Shown: positions 1 through 5,978, numbered from the stretch's first letter. The stretch is DNA of 7,065 nt from JBDKTH01 sp964558295 (GCA_964558295.1 CAZLDQ010000265.1:1-7065); one strand, 5' to 3'. A program made the numbers and translations. The notes: generated by a model from the sequence alone, not told the origin.

Positions 1-2
1 GC

Positions 3-48
3 GCCCGGGCTGTTGCTCGCAAGAGTCGCGGCCCGGGCCAGGCGTTTT
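3..48 (+). terminator. Possible weak stem-loop terminator at the left edge
   Basis: The self-complementary octamer GCCCGGGC occurs at 3-10 and again at 31-38, so the two copies can pair across a 20-base loop. A short T run (45-48) follows. This could end a plus-strand gene lying left of the window. Each octamer is also palindromic alone, the T run is only four bases, and no upstream gene is visible, so this is a weak call. Nothing else is recognisable in 1-83. Confidence 0.15.
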
Positions 49-83
49 CTTGGGGGCGTCCGGTTGACAAGCAATCCGGGGAT

Positions 84-482
84 CTATGGCGAGCTACTAC
101 CTGGCGTCGGCTCTCCTGGAAACGCCTCCCGCCACGCGTCTGCCAGTTCGGTGATTACTCCCAGGCGTGTACTCCACAGCGCCAGATAAGCTTGATCCAT
201 CTGATCACGATTGAACCGCAAGAGTGCGGCCGCATCGACACGATCTAGAATTCCCCCAGCCAGGAGCTTGTGGAGAAGCAAGTCCTCGGAGCGAAGCACT
301 GCAATAGGCACGTCCAGTCCCGGCAGCGCTGTGCTTACCCGGCATCGCAGCGATTCTTGATGGTATTCAAACTGACCAAGGCGAAGGTCGATCTGCAACT
401 CCAGAAAAGTCTCGGGCGGTTCTTGTGCCGAAGAGTGAATGAAATAAATTCTGTCATGCAGAACGAACAGGGCGAAATGCAT
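84..482 (-). CDS. Nucleotidyltransferase-like protein, N-terminal catalytic part missing
   Basis: A 132-residue protein resembling the C-terminal two thirds of small nucleotidyltransferase-fold proteins of the AbiEii/MNT/DUF6036 type. The recognisable parts are a strand with an acidic residue (LQIDLRLG, residues about 29-36) and the signature LRSEDLLLHKLLAGGILDR (about 63-81). The last part, DAAALLRFN...YLALWSTRLGV, is the helical tail usual in these proteins. In the family, the SPEDL-ilhKLLAGR-D segment follows a catalytic N-terminal half with a G-S/G-x-R...D-x-D motif. That half is absent. The start ATG (480-482) is only seven codons downstream of an in-frame TAG (501-503), and no other upstream frame supplies the missing part. 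It is therefore probably a truncated remnant, or a start chosen inside a decayed gene. There is no convincing Shine-Dalgarno sequence. No partner gene (antitoxin, HEPN) is visible. The family assignment comes from motif recall and is moderately sure; activity is unlikely. Confidence 0.5.
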   Translation of the reverse strand: MHFALFVLHDRIYFIHSSAQEPPETFLELQIDLRLGQFEYHQESLRCRVSTALPGLDVPIAVLRSEDLLLHKLLAGGILDRVDAAALLRFNRDQMDQAYLALWSTRLGVITELADAWREAFPGEPTPGSSSP

Positions 483-486
483 TGAG

Positions 487-508
487 AGAGGTATTATCGC
501 CTACCTCT
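487..508. promoter_or_regulatory. 22-bp perfect inverted repeat upstream of the minus-strand gene
   Basis: AGAGGTA (487-493) and TACCTCT (502-508) are perfect inverted arms of 7 bp around an 8-bp spacer. The right-hand gene-proximal arm ends five bases before the ATG at 482 of the minus-strand gene. On the minus strand the spacer region contains GATAAT (498 to 493), a good -10 match, but no -35 is visible at the proper distance. It could be an operator for a DNA-binding dimer, or an mRNA hairpin at the start of the small gene. The arms are seen directly; the function is inference. Confidence 0.35.
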
Positions 509-639
509 GTAGATTCGGTTGGCGACACCCGGTCTTTTGTGGCGATGGGGGGCAAGTCGCCCATCATGGGGTGACAGCAGTCTGTCGATCACCAGCGGCC
601 CCTGGGTTTTCTTGCCTGGGCCGAGATCGAATTTGGGGG

Positions 640-645
640 TAGAAT
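640..645 (+). promoter_or_regulatory. Possible -10 element of the cation efflux gene
   Basis: TAGAAT, five of six matches to the sigma-70 -10 hexamer and identical to the -10 of the TetR promoter in this window, lies 70 bp before the efflux gene start. No convincing -35 stands 16-18 bp upstream, so this is weak. I saw no metal-riboswitch or metalloregulator motif in the 483-714 gap. Confidence 0.2.
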
Positions 646-714
646 TCTTGGGATCTGTTGCGGCCCCCAACGTGGTGGGTCGCCTTCCGCGCATTCTTCA
701 CGGATTCGATCGTG

Positions 715-1629
715 ATGCATGATCACGGCCATTCCCATGACCACCACCATGCGCACCACCATCAGCGTGCGGCAAACCGGCGTCGGTTGACGCTGACCCT
801 GCTCTTGGCCGCTAGCTATATGGTGGCCGAGATCGTGGGCGGATGGCTGGCCAATTCGCTGGCTTTGCTGGCGGACGCTGGACATATGTTCTCCGACACG
901 GCTGCCCTGGGGTTGAGTCTGTTTGCCGTCTGGGCCGCGCAGCGTCCGGCTACGTCGAAACAGACCTTCGGGTTTTACCGCACGGAGATTCTTGCGGCGC
1001 TGGTTAACGGGGCGACGCTCGTCGGTGTGTCACTCGTGATCTTCTTTGAAGCCTATCAGCGTTTTTTCTCGCCGCCTGAGGTGCACGGGGGGCTGATGAT
1101 GGTGATTGCCACCGGCGGGTTAGTGGTCAACCTCCTGGGACTGTGGATTCTCGGTGGCGGCCGGGAGGGGAACCTGAACGTGCGCGGGGCTTGGCTCCAT
1201 GTGCTGACCGACGCCTTGGGGAGCCTGGGGGCAATTGTGGCCGGGTTATTGGTCTGGGGTTTTTCGTGGTACTGGGCCGATCCGGCGATTTCGGTGGCGA
1301 TTGGGGGCCTGGTGATCTATTCATCCTGGCGTCTGGTGGCCGAATCGGTGTCGGTGCTCATGGAGAGCGCCCCGCGAGGGATCGACGTGGACGAGGTCCG
1401 CGAAGCGCTCGTGACAGTGCCCGGGGTGCTGGAGGTCCACGATCTGCACGTCTGGTCGATCACCACGGGCCTTGATTCCCTCTCCGCCCACGTTGTGACG
1501 GCCGACGGCCATGCCCATGCCGCGTTGCTTGCTGACCTGCGGACGATGCTCCATCGCCGGTTTGGCATGGACCACATCACGATCCAGATCGAGCCCGAAG
1601 ATTTTGACGAACGGGCCCGGTGCTGCTGA
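715..1629 (+). CDS. Cation diffusion facilitator, zinc/cobalt/cadmium type (CzcD/ZitB-like)
   Basis: A 304-residue inner-membrane antiporter of the CDF family, which exchanges cytoplasmic divalent metal, chiefly Zn2+, for protons. The length is normal for the family. The N-terminus is histidine-rich (ten His in residues 2-16, MHDHGHSHDHHHAHHHQ), as in CzcD/ZnT-type members. Hydrophobic segments run from about residue 25 to 205. The intramembrane metal site shows as H57-x3-D61 in ADAGHMFSD and H162-x3-D166 in HVLTDALGS. This HD-HD arrangement goes with zinc preference in characterised family members. Residues about 215-295 form the cytoplasmic dimerisation domain, including VPGVLEVHDLHVWSIT and the late DHITIQIEP strand. 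The protein ends in a Cys-Cys pair. I chose the ATG at 715 because the His-rich segment begins there. GTG at 712 is equally close, and a TTG at 658 would add 19 residues of unrelated sequence. No strong Shine-Dalgarno is present. Family certain; exact metal inferred. Confidence 0.93.
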   Translation: MHDHGHSHDHHHAHHHQRAANRRRLTLTLLLAASYMVAEIVGGWLANSLALLADAGHMFSDTAALGLSLFAVWAAQRPATSKQTFGFYRTEILAALVNGATLVGVSLVIFFEAYQRFFSPPEVHGGLMMVIATGGLVVNLLGLWILGGGREGNLNVRGAWLHVLTDALGSLGAIVAGLLVWGFSWYWADPAISVAIGGLVIYSSWRLVAESVSVLMESAPRGIDVDEVREALVTVPGVLEVHDLHVWSITTGLDSLSAHVVTADGHAHAALLADLRTMLHRRFGMDHITIQIEPEDFDERARCC

Positions 1630-1658
1630 CGTGATGCTGGGCGCGGGATCGTGTCGGC

Positions 1659-1701
1659 GGGTCGCACAGATCCGGTTGGCTCCGGCGCGTGCGTCAGACC
1701 C
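1659..1701 (+). other. Branched stem-loop in the gap after the cation efflux gene
   Basis: An outer stem GGGT-CGCAC (1659-1667) pairs with GTGCG (1689-1693) and ACCC (1698-1701), with a four-base bulge. It encloses a small CCGG-TTGGCT-CCGG hairpin (1672-1685). It starts 30 bases after the stop codon and no T tract follows, so it is at best a 3'-end stabiliser or a non-canonical terminator. The rest of the 1630-1840 gap shows no recognisable promoter or gene. Confidence 0.25.
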
Positions 1702-1840
1702 ATTAGGAGGGGGTGGGTGAGATTGGCCCTTTCGAGCCGCTCGCCAGGCGGGACCCTAATTGGTAGGATTACACGATTACGGTTTGCAGTGCCCGGTGGC
1801 CTGTGGCTTCCTGACGTCCCTCTCACCCCCCGATCTCTCC

Positions 1841-3982
1841 ATGGTTCTCAACACATATTCGCTTTGCCCCTGCGGCACTGGCAAGAAGATCAAGTTTTGC
1901 TGCAACGACTTGCTCCCCGAGTTGGAGAAGATCGATCGGATGCTTGATGGGGAGCAGTTCCGTGCGGTCATCCAGCATATTGAGCGATTGGAGCCGAGCT
2001 ATCCGGATCGCGCCGCGCTGTTGGCGATCAAGTCGATGGTTTATCGGTTTCTTGGCCAGCTCGACGAGGCGCGGGCGACGGCCGCTCGCTTCCTGGAAAA
2101 GCATCCCAACAATCCCGTCGCCTTGGCCGAGTCGGCGATTGTGACGGCCGCGACCGAGGGGGGGCGTCCGGCAATCGATCTGCTCCAACGGGCCCTGAGC
2201 GCCATGGGCCAACAGTTGGAAACGCGGGTCTACGAGGCGCTTCGCGTGGTCAGCTCGGTCCTGGCGGCGGAGGGGGAGTATCTCCCTGCCCAGGCCATGG
2301 CCATGTTGCTGACGACGGCGAACCGCGAAGACCGCGGGGCGATGGAGCTGATGATGCAGCTCAATACGCACCCGAACGTCCCCTTGCTCTTCAAGAGCAC
2401 GCGGCGTCTGGATGAAGCGCCAGACGGGGTCCCATGGAAAGCGGCGTTCGATGAGGCGATCAAGCAGAGTCGTTCCGCCCGCTGGGCCGACGCCGCCGCC
2501 CAGTTTGCCGCGTTGGCCCAACAGCATCCCGAGGTTCCTGTTGTGTGGCGCAACCTGGCGATCGTGCGGAGTTGGTTGGGCGACAGGGAGGGAACCATCG
2601 AAGCGCTCGAGCGTTATGCCGCGCTCGACGTGCCGTTGGAGGACGCTGTCGAGGCGATCAGCTTCGCCCGGTTGCTCACGGAAGATCCGTTGGGCGACCA
2701 GATCGACCTGGTAGATCTGACCTACACCATTAGCGACGCCGAGCAACTTCAGGTGGCATTGGCTTCCTCGCCGCGGATCTCGCTCGCGCCGATCGATCCG
2801 CGGGCGTTTGCCCAGGACGACGAACCGCCGCCGCAGGCCGTGTTCATGTTGTTCGACCGGGGACAGCCCGACGCCAGCCAGCCCTTGGACCCGGATACGC
2901 TTCCCTGCCTGTTGGGGCACATGCTGCTCTTTGGGCGGCAGACCGATCGGGAACCGCGTTTGGAGGTGTTGAACGTCTCCCGCCGGAAGCTGGAGGAGAT
3001 CAACGCGCTGTTGGTGGAAGTCGGCGGCGGCCAGTTGAGCCGTCCGAGCGACGAGAAGGTGACCGGCAAGCTTTCGGTCAGTCAGGACATGCTCTCGCAC
3101 AACTGGCGTTTGCCCGAAGGAACGACCCAAGAGGACCTTCAACGGCTCAGCGATCAGGCGTTGGAACGGGCCGTGTTGAGCCGTTGGCCGCAAACGCCCC
3201 TGGGACTCCTAGACGGCAAGAGCCCGCAAGAGGTCAACGGCCAGGAGGCCTATCGCCTCAAGCTCTTGGCGGCCATCTTGATCTTGGAGCAGTGGATGGA
3301 GCAGGAGGGGGGCCATCTGGACATGAACCGTCTGCGGGCTCAGCTTGGACTCCCCACGCTCGCACCAATCGATCCGCAGAGAGTTGATTTGCGCGAGCTC
3401 CCGCTAGTACGCTTGTCGCGGCTGGCGGTCGACAAGCTGAGCGACGACCAGTTGCTTCTGGTTTATCACCGGGCGATGGCCTTCGCTGCCCGCAACGCGA
3501 CCGCCAAGTTTGCCCGCTCATTGGTCGAGCGGCCGAGCTTGGTGGGACGCGAAGAGCAGTTCCACGCCTTCATGATCCTAGCCCGGACCGCCGAGGAACC
3601 TGACAAGGCGATTGAGTACGTCAACCGTGGGCGTCAGGCGGCCGAGGGGGTAGGCCAGTCGTCGGCCACCTGGGACCTGTTGGAGTTGTCGTTCCGCCTC
3701 CAGCATGGCAACGGTCCCGAGGCGGTCCGTTTGATCGAGCACTTGCAGCGTGCTCACCTCCGTGAGCCGGGGGTGGCCCAAGCGCTGGCCGATCTGTTGA
3801 TGCAAGTCGGCGTGCTCCGCCCCGACGGCTCGATGGCCCTGCCCGCCGGCTCCGCCGCCGAACCGCAGCCGGGCATCATGATGCCCGGCCAGGAAGTGGC
3901 CGAGCCCGGCAAGCTCTGGACTCCCGACGGCCAAGCCCCCCAGGGCGAAAAGCCGAAGATCTGGATACCGGGGATGGAGTAG
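1841..3982 (+). CDS. SEC-C zinc-motif, TPR-containing protein of unknown function
   Basis: A 713-residue, apparently cytoplasmic protein without signal peptide or membrane segments. Residues 9-21 are a complete SEC-C motif, CPCGTGKKIKFCC, with zinc ligands C9, C11, C20 and C21. The motif is known from the SecA C-terminus and many stand-alone proteins, where it binds zinc and often mediates protein or ribosome contact. TPR-like helix pairs are visible at about 36-104 (including YRFLGQLDEARATAARFLEKHP) and 210-262 (including WRNLAIVRSWLGDREGTIEALERY); more helices lie at about 540-640. Residues 449-486 (WPQTPLGLLDGKSPQEV followed by a Leu-rich helix) match the W-x2-TPL-x2-LDGKSP-x-E element I recall from other SEC-C proteins. 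The tail is Pro/Gly-rich and repeats a short unit: KLWTPD (691-696) and KIWIPGME (706-713). I chose ATG 1841 because the SEC-C motif follows directly; a TTG at 1760 would add 27 unrelated residues. No Shine-Dalgarno precedes 1841. Domains are secure; the biological role is unknown. Confidence 0.85.
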   Translation: MVLNTYSLCPCGTGKKIKFCCNDLLPELEKIDRMLDGEQFRAVIQHIERLEPSYPDRAALLAIKSMVYRFLGQLDEARATAARFLEKHPNNPVALAESAIVTAATEGGRPAIDLLQRALSAMGQQLETRVYEALRVVSSVLAAEGEYLPAQAMAMLLTTANREDRGAMELMMQLNTHPNVPLLFKSTRRLDEAPDGVPWKAAFDEAIKQSRSARWADAAAQFAALAQQHPEVPVVWRNLAIVRSWLGDREGTIEALERYAALDVPLEDAVEAISFARLLTEDPLGDQIDLVDLTYTISDAEQLQVALASSPRISLAPIDPRAFAQDDEPPPQAVFMLFDRGQPDASQPLDPDTLPCLLGHMLLFGRQTDREPRLEVLNVSRRKLEEINALLVEVGGGQLSRPSDEKVTGKLSVSQDMLSHNWRLPEGTTQEDLQRLSDQALERAVLSRWPQTPLGLLDGKSPQEVNGQEAYRLKLLAAILILEQWMEQEGGHLDMNRLRAQLGLPTLAPIDPQRVDLRELPLVRLSRLAVDKLSDDQLLLVYHRAMAFAARNATAKFARSLVERPSLVGREEQFHAFMILARTAEEPDKAIEYVNRGRQAAEGVGQSSATWDLLELSFRLQHGNGPEAVRLIEHLQRAHLREPGVAQALADLLMQVGVLRPDGSMALPAGSAAEPQPGIMMPGQEVAEPGKLWTPDGQAPQGEKPKIWIPGME

Positions 3983-3990
3983 GGGGAAAT

Positions 3991-4074
3991 GCAGAAAGCA
4001 GAATGACGAATGCAGAAAGAAGATGGACGTGGTTAAGCTTTCGTCCGTTTTGCATTCTGCATTCTGAATTCTGC
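3991..4074. repeat. GCAGAAT/ATTCTGC repeat forming a long imperfect hairpin between convergent genes
   Basis: The left arm carries GCAGAAAGCAGAAT (3991-4004) and GAATGCAGAA (4008-4017). The right arm carries TTCTGCATTC (4055-4064) and ATTCTGAATTCTGC (4061-4074). GAATGCAGAA and TTCTGCATTC are perfect reverse complements, and the outer 14-mers match at 12 of 14 positions. GGACG (4025-4029) and CGTCC (4042-4046) can pair in the middle. The element fills the 101-bp space between two stop codons facing each other, so it may act as a bidirectional terminator or mRNA end. Such GCAGAAT-type palindromic repeats recur between genes in various high-GC genomes; that statement is from general recall. Confidence 0.65.
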
Positions 4075-4083
4075 CTTCCTTCT

Positions 4084-5115
4084 TCAGTCTCCCAAGGAGA
4101 CGGTTTCGCCGTTGTGGACGGTGGAGGCGCCACGCCAGATGGTGATGTTGATCGTCTCGGAGACGAAGCGGGTGGAGCCGTCGGCCATGCAGACATTCAC
4201 CCCGCCTGGGTGCCGACTGCGGGCCGCTCCTATGCCGCGGGTCGAACTGGACATGCACTCGTGGTTCTTCGTCAGGCGATCATTGGGCGGTAGGAGGGTG
4301 CTAAACGACAGGCTGTAATAGCCATAGCCGTAGTACCAACTGAACCCACGGTTGTTCTCCTCGTCGTCGGTGAGGTTCACGCCATCAGTGCCTGCCACAC
4401 AAGATCCTAAATCCGAGGTACAACTGGCGCGGCAGACCCAAGGTTCGCCGATCATGCACTCGGAGACGGCCATCGTGTTCGAACTGCCGTCGGTGATGGT
4501 GGCAAAGCTCGGAAAGTGATTCATCCGGAACAGGCCTCGCGTTTTCTGGCCATCGGTGGTGAACGTGCTGGTAGTGCACAGATCCATGCATTCGTCGGCC
4601 CCGGTCGAGGCCACGTAGTTTGTCGGCGCCCAATTCGATGGTTGACCTTTGGGCCGGCCGCTCAGATCGCTCGGGCAGCGGAAGGCGACCAGATCGATAT
4701 TCTTCAAGGTGCTCCCCGGCGAGGAACTCCAGGTTTGCACCTTGGCGAAATCGATCTGCGAGTAGATGACCTGCTGTTCGAGGTACGGCAGCGTTCGGGT
4801 CAGCCACGACAACTCTTGCGTGTTCCAACTATCAACGCCACTGGGCGGCGGGGAGAACCGCACGGAGAGCGGCGGGAATCGACGGTTGCTGTCGTGATAG
4901 TTGTGCAGGGCCAGCCCGATTTGTTTGAGGTTATTTGTGCACTGGGCGCGGCGGGCCGCTTCCCGGGCTGCTTGAACCGCAGGCAGAAGCAGGGCGATCA
5001 AGATGCCAATGATCGCGATCACGACAAGAAGCTCGACGAGCGTGAAACCTCTGCAGCGTGGGAGACGCTTGTCGCCGGTGGATGAACCGCGCCGTAACAC
5101 GTGTTCGCTTCGCAT
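4084..5115 (-). CDS. DUF1559 pseudopilin-like protein with prepilin-type methylation domain
   Basis: A 343-residue exported protein. After a basic leader (residues 1-23) it has the type IV prepilin signature G23/F24-TLVE28 with the +5 glutamate, followed by a hydrophobic helix to about residue 48 (LVVIAIIGILIALLLPAVQ). Prepilin peptidase should cut after G23 and N-methylate F24. Next come REAARRAQCTNNLKQIGLALHNYHD (50-74) and the DUF1559 body, including TDGSSNT (207-213). The C-terminal H-x9-DG motif is present (H302, D312-G313, HPGGVNVCMADG). Length and order are typical. Several cysteines (C176, C180, C228, C232, C238) may form disulfides outside the cytoplasm. The family is greatly expanded in planctomycetes, but its function is poorly known; a role in a pilus- or type II secretion-like structure is inferred from the helix. 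The start is supported by a strong Shine-Dalgarno sequence. The gene diverges from the TetR gene and converges on the SEC-C gene. Confidence 0.93.
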   Translation of the reverse strand: MRSEHVLRRGSSTGDKRLPRCRGFTLVELLVVIAIIGILIALLLPAVQAAREAARRAQCTNNLKQIGLALHNYHDSNRRFPPLSVRFSPPPSGVDSWNTQELSWLTRTLPYLEQQVIYSQIDFAKVQTWSSSPGSTLKNIDLVAFRCPSDLSGRPKGQPSNWAPTNYVASTGADECMDLCTTSTFTTDGQKTRGLFRMNHFPSFATITDGSSNTMAVSECMIGEPWVCRASCTSDLGSCVAGTDGVNLTDDEENNRGFSWYYGYGYYSLSFSTLLPPNDRLTKNHECMSSSTRGIGAARSRHPGGVNVCMADGSTRFVSETINITIWRGASTVHNGETVSLGD

Positions 5116-5226
5116 GGTGATTCCTCCTCAAGGATACCCAATGCCTGCCCCGCTTATCCGACTTCACCGGTAGCCGACGCTGCGGTAAAGCGATCGCGGG
5201 CATCCCCGCTATGGCGGGGGTCTCTT
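5116..5226 (-). other. Structured 5' leader of the DUF1559 mRNA
   Basis: From the predicted transcription start near 5226, the leader is about 110 nt. A stable hairpin lies close to its 5' end: on the minus strand CCCCGC (5219-5214), loop CATA, GCGGGG (5209-5204). A second GCGGGG (about 5153-5148) lies downstream, so the 5' CCCCGC arm could pair with either copy, giving two exclusive folds. A self-complementary GCGATCGC (5190-5197) and ACCGGT (5166-5171) add further structure. The simplest role is 5'-end mRNA stabilisation. A regulatory switch is possible, but I could not match it to any riboswitch consensus I know. Confidence 0.35.
5121..5128 (-). promoter_or_regulatory. Strong ribosome binding site of the DUF1559 gene
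   Basis: The minus strand reads AGGAGGAA, five bases before the ATG at 5113-5115. This is a near-ideal Shine-Dalgarno sequence and fixes the start. It contrasts with the two plus-strand genes at 715 and 1841, which show none. Confidence 0.8.
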
Positions 5227-5286
5227 CAGCTTAGTGTAGCCGCCTGCTCATCTGTGTCAAGCAACGTGCAGGGGGGTCCTCTTCAG
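5216..5286. repeat. Pair of short direct repeats flanking the DUF1559 promoter
   Basis: GGGGGTCTCTTCAG (5216-5229) and GGGGGTCCTCTTCAG (5272-5286) differ by a single inserted base. One copy covers the predicted transcription start of the DUF1559 gene and the other lies upstream of its -35 box, some 56 bp away. They may be binding sites for an unknown regulator or a trace of local duplication; the sequence alone does not decide. Confidence 0.35.
5233..5260 (-). promoter_or_regulatory. Sigma-70-type promoter of the DUF1559 gene
   Basis: On the minus strand a perfect -35, TTGACA (5260-5255), is followed after 16 bp by TACACT (5238-5233), four of six matches to the -10 consensus. The predicted start is near 5226. 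The promoter is divergent from that of the TetR gene; the two -35 boxes are separated by 34 bp. No operator palindrome overlaps this promoter, so repression by the TetR protein would have to act from a distance. Confidence 0.6.
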
Positions 5287-5294
5287 AAATCTGC

Positions 5295-5322
5295 TTGACG
5301 CGGCCGATTGTGAATGTAGAAT
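5295..5322 (+). promoter_or_regulatory. Sigma-70-type promoter of the TetR gene
   Basis: TTGACG (5295-5300, five of six matches) is followed after 16 bp by TAGAAT (5317-5322, five of six). Transcription should begin near 5329, which would leave a leader of only about 12 nt with the Shine-Dalgarno sequence at its very 5' end. The -10 box lies inside the operator palindrome at 5309-5326, as expected for autorepression. Confidence 0.6.
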
Positions 5323-5326
5323 CACA
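5309..5326. promoter_or_regulatory. Probable TetR operator 1 (autoregulatory)
   Basis: TGTGAATGTAGAATCACA is an imperfect palindrome. The outer arms extend as ATTGTGA (5307-5313) and TCACAAT (5322-5328), perfect over 7 bp. It overlaps the -10 of the TetR promoter and ends 12 bp before the TetR start codon. The same 18-bp pattern recurs before the adaptor gene at 5979-5996. A palindrome of this size next to a TetR-family gene is the usual form of its own operator; binding is inferred. Confidence 0.7.
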
Positions 5327-5340
5327 ATAGGAGGTCGCTG

Positions 5341-5946
5341 ATGGCCGATGAGAAACTGGATACCCAAATTCGCCGCGAGCAGATCGCCGAGGCGGCCCTG
5401 GCGTTGGTGGCCACCAGCGGTGTGCGGCGGTTGAGCGTGGCGGCTGTGGCACGGCGGGTTGGGCTGGTCCCCTCGGGGATCTACCGGCATTTCAAGAGCA
5501 AGGATGAGATCCTCGACGCCGTGTTGGAGTTGTTGGAAAAACGGGTTCGTGACTTCGTCGAAGCGGCCGTGCAGGAGACCAACGATCCCTTGGAGCGCCT
5601 CCACGGTGTGTTGCGGCGGCACGTGCGGTTTATTCGCGAAGGCCGGGCCATTCCCCGGATTGTCTTCTCCGACGACGTTCACAGCGGCCACCCGGAACGC
5701 AAGCAGCGCGTGCGCCGGATCGTGACCACGTATCTCGGTCAGGTCGAGCGTCTGGTTGGCGAAGCCCAGAAGGCCGGCCGCATTCGGGCGGAGATTAACC
5801 CCAATACGACGGCGATGATGTTTTTCGGGATTGTAGTCCCGGTCGGGCTGTTCTGGCATCTGACCGATGGCGGGATCGACTTGACCCAACATGCCGAACG
5901 GGCCTGGCAGCTATTCTGTCACGCCGTGGCTTGCCCATCCGATTAA
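5341..5946 (+). CDS. TetR/AcrR-family transcriptional repressor
   Basis: A 201-residue dimeric DNA-binding regulator of normal family length. The N-terminal TetR helix-turn-helix spans about residues 10-57: QIAEAALALVATSGVRRLSV, then AAVARRVGLVPSGIYRHF with the conserved G-x-YRHF-x-SKDEI end. The C-terminal part (about 75-200) is the helical ligand and dimer domain, including VFSDDVHSGHPERKQ and AQKAGRIRAEINPNTTAMMF. No ligand can be read from it. A strong Shine-Dalgarno AGGAGG (5329-5334) stands 6 bases before the ATG. The gene is followed after 62 bp by a periplasmic adaptor gene, and near-identical palindromes precede both. It therefore most likely represses itself and the efflux genes, and is released by a toxic substrate. 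The layout is like E. coli cecR-ybhGFSR, though orthology to CecR cannot be shown here. Family certain; targets well supported; inducer unknown. Confidence 0.92.
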   Translation: MADEKLDTQIRREQIAEAALALVATSGVRRLSVAAVARRVGLVPSGIYRHFKSKDEILDAVLELLEKRVRDFVEAAVQETNDPLERLHGVLRRHVRFIREGRAIPRIVFSDDVHSGHPERKQRVRRIVTTYLGQVERLVGEAQKAGRIRAEINPNTTAMMFFGIVVPVGLFWHLTDGGIDLTQHAERAWQLFCHAVACPSD

Positions 5947-5969
5947 GGGGTGACCGAAGCGTTTTTTTT
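5929..5969 (+). terminator. Possible weak terminator after the TetR gene
   Basis: A run of eight T (5962-5969) follows AAGC (5957-5960), which can pair with GCTT (5929-5932) inside the 3' end of the TetR gene; further pairing between CCC/CC and GGGG nearby is irregular. The T tract fits intrinsic termination, but the stem is poor. If real, it would separate TetR transcription from that of the adaptor gene, which has its own operator. Confidence 0.25.
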
Positions 5970-5978
5970 GTCCCTCGG

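Noticed and set aside
658..714. Earlier TTG start for the cation efflux gene
   Set aside because: It adds 19 residues unlike the family before the usual His-rich start, and no ribosome binding site supports it.
1659..1701. tRNA-like fold after the cation efflux gene
   Set aside because: The stem-loop is only about 43 nt, has no T-loop or anticodon-loop signature, and lacks a 3' CCA context.
1760..1840. Earlier TTG start for the SEC-C gene
   Set aside because: The additional 27 residues precede a canonical N-terminal SEC-C start and show no conserved feature; ATG at 1841 is preferred.
1651..1947. Small plus-strand frame with an AGGAGG at 1705-1710 before GTG codons
   Set aside because: It runs into the start of the SEC-C gene in another frame, has no domain, and the AGGAGG lies within a G-rich stretch, so it is likely chance.
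1823..3193. Long open frame of 456 codons on the minus strand
   Set aside because: It lies antisense inside the SEC-C/TPR gene. Its translation is rich in Arg, Gln, His and Pro with no domain, as expected from the mirror of a high-GC coding strand.
3578..4258. Minus-strand frames reading through the intergenic repeat
   Set aside because: They overlap the ends of two well-supported genes, and their centre is translated GCAGAAT repeat (RIQNAEC-like), a known artefact pattern.
5116..5226. Cyclic-di-GMP (GEMM) or other known riboswitch in the DUF1559 leader
   Set aside because: Short GGTAGCC- and AAAGC-like words are present, but in the wrong order and orientation for the GEMM consensus. No known class could be matched by eye.
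5307..5328. CRP/FNR-type binding site
   Set aside because: The half sites TGTGA and TCACA are spaced by 8 bp, not the 6 bp of the CRP consensus. A TetR gene next door and a second copy before the adaptor gene favour a TetR operator.
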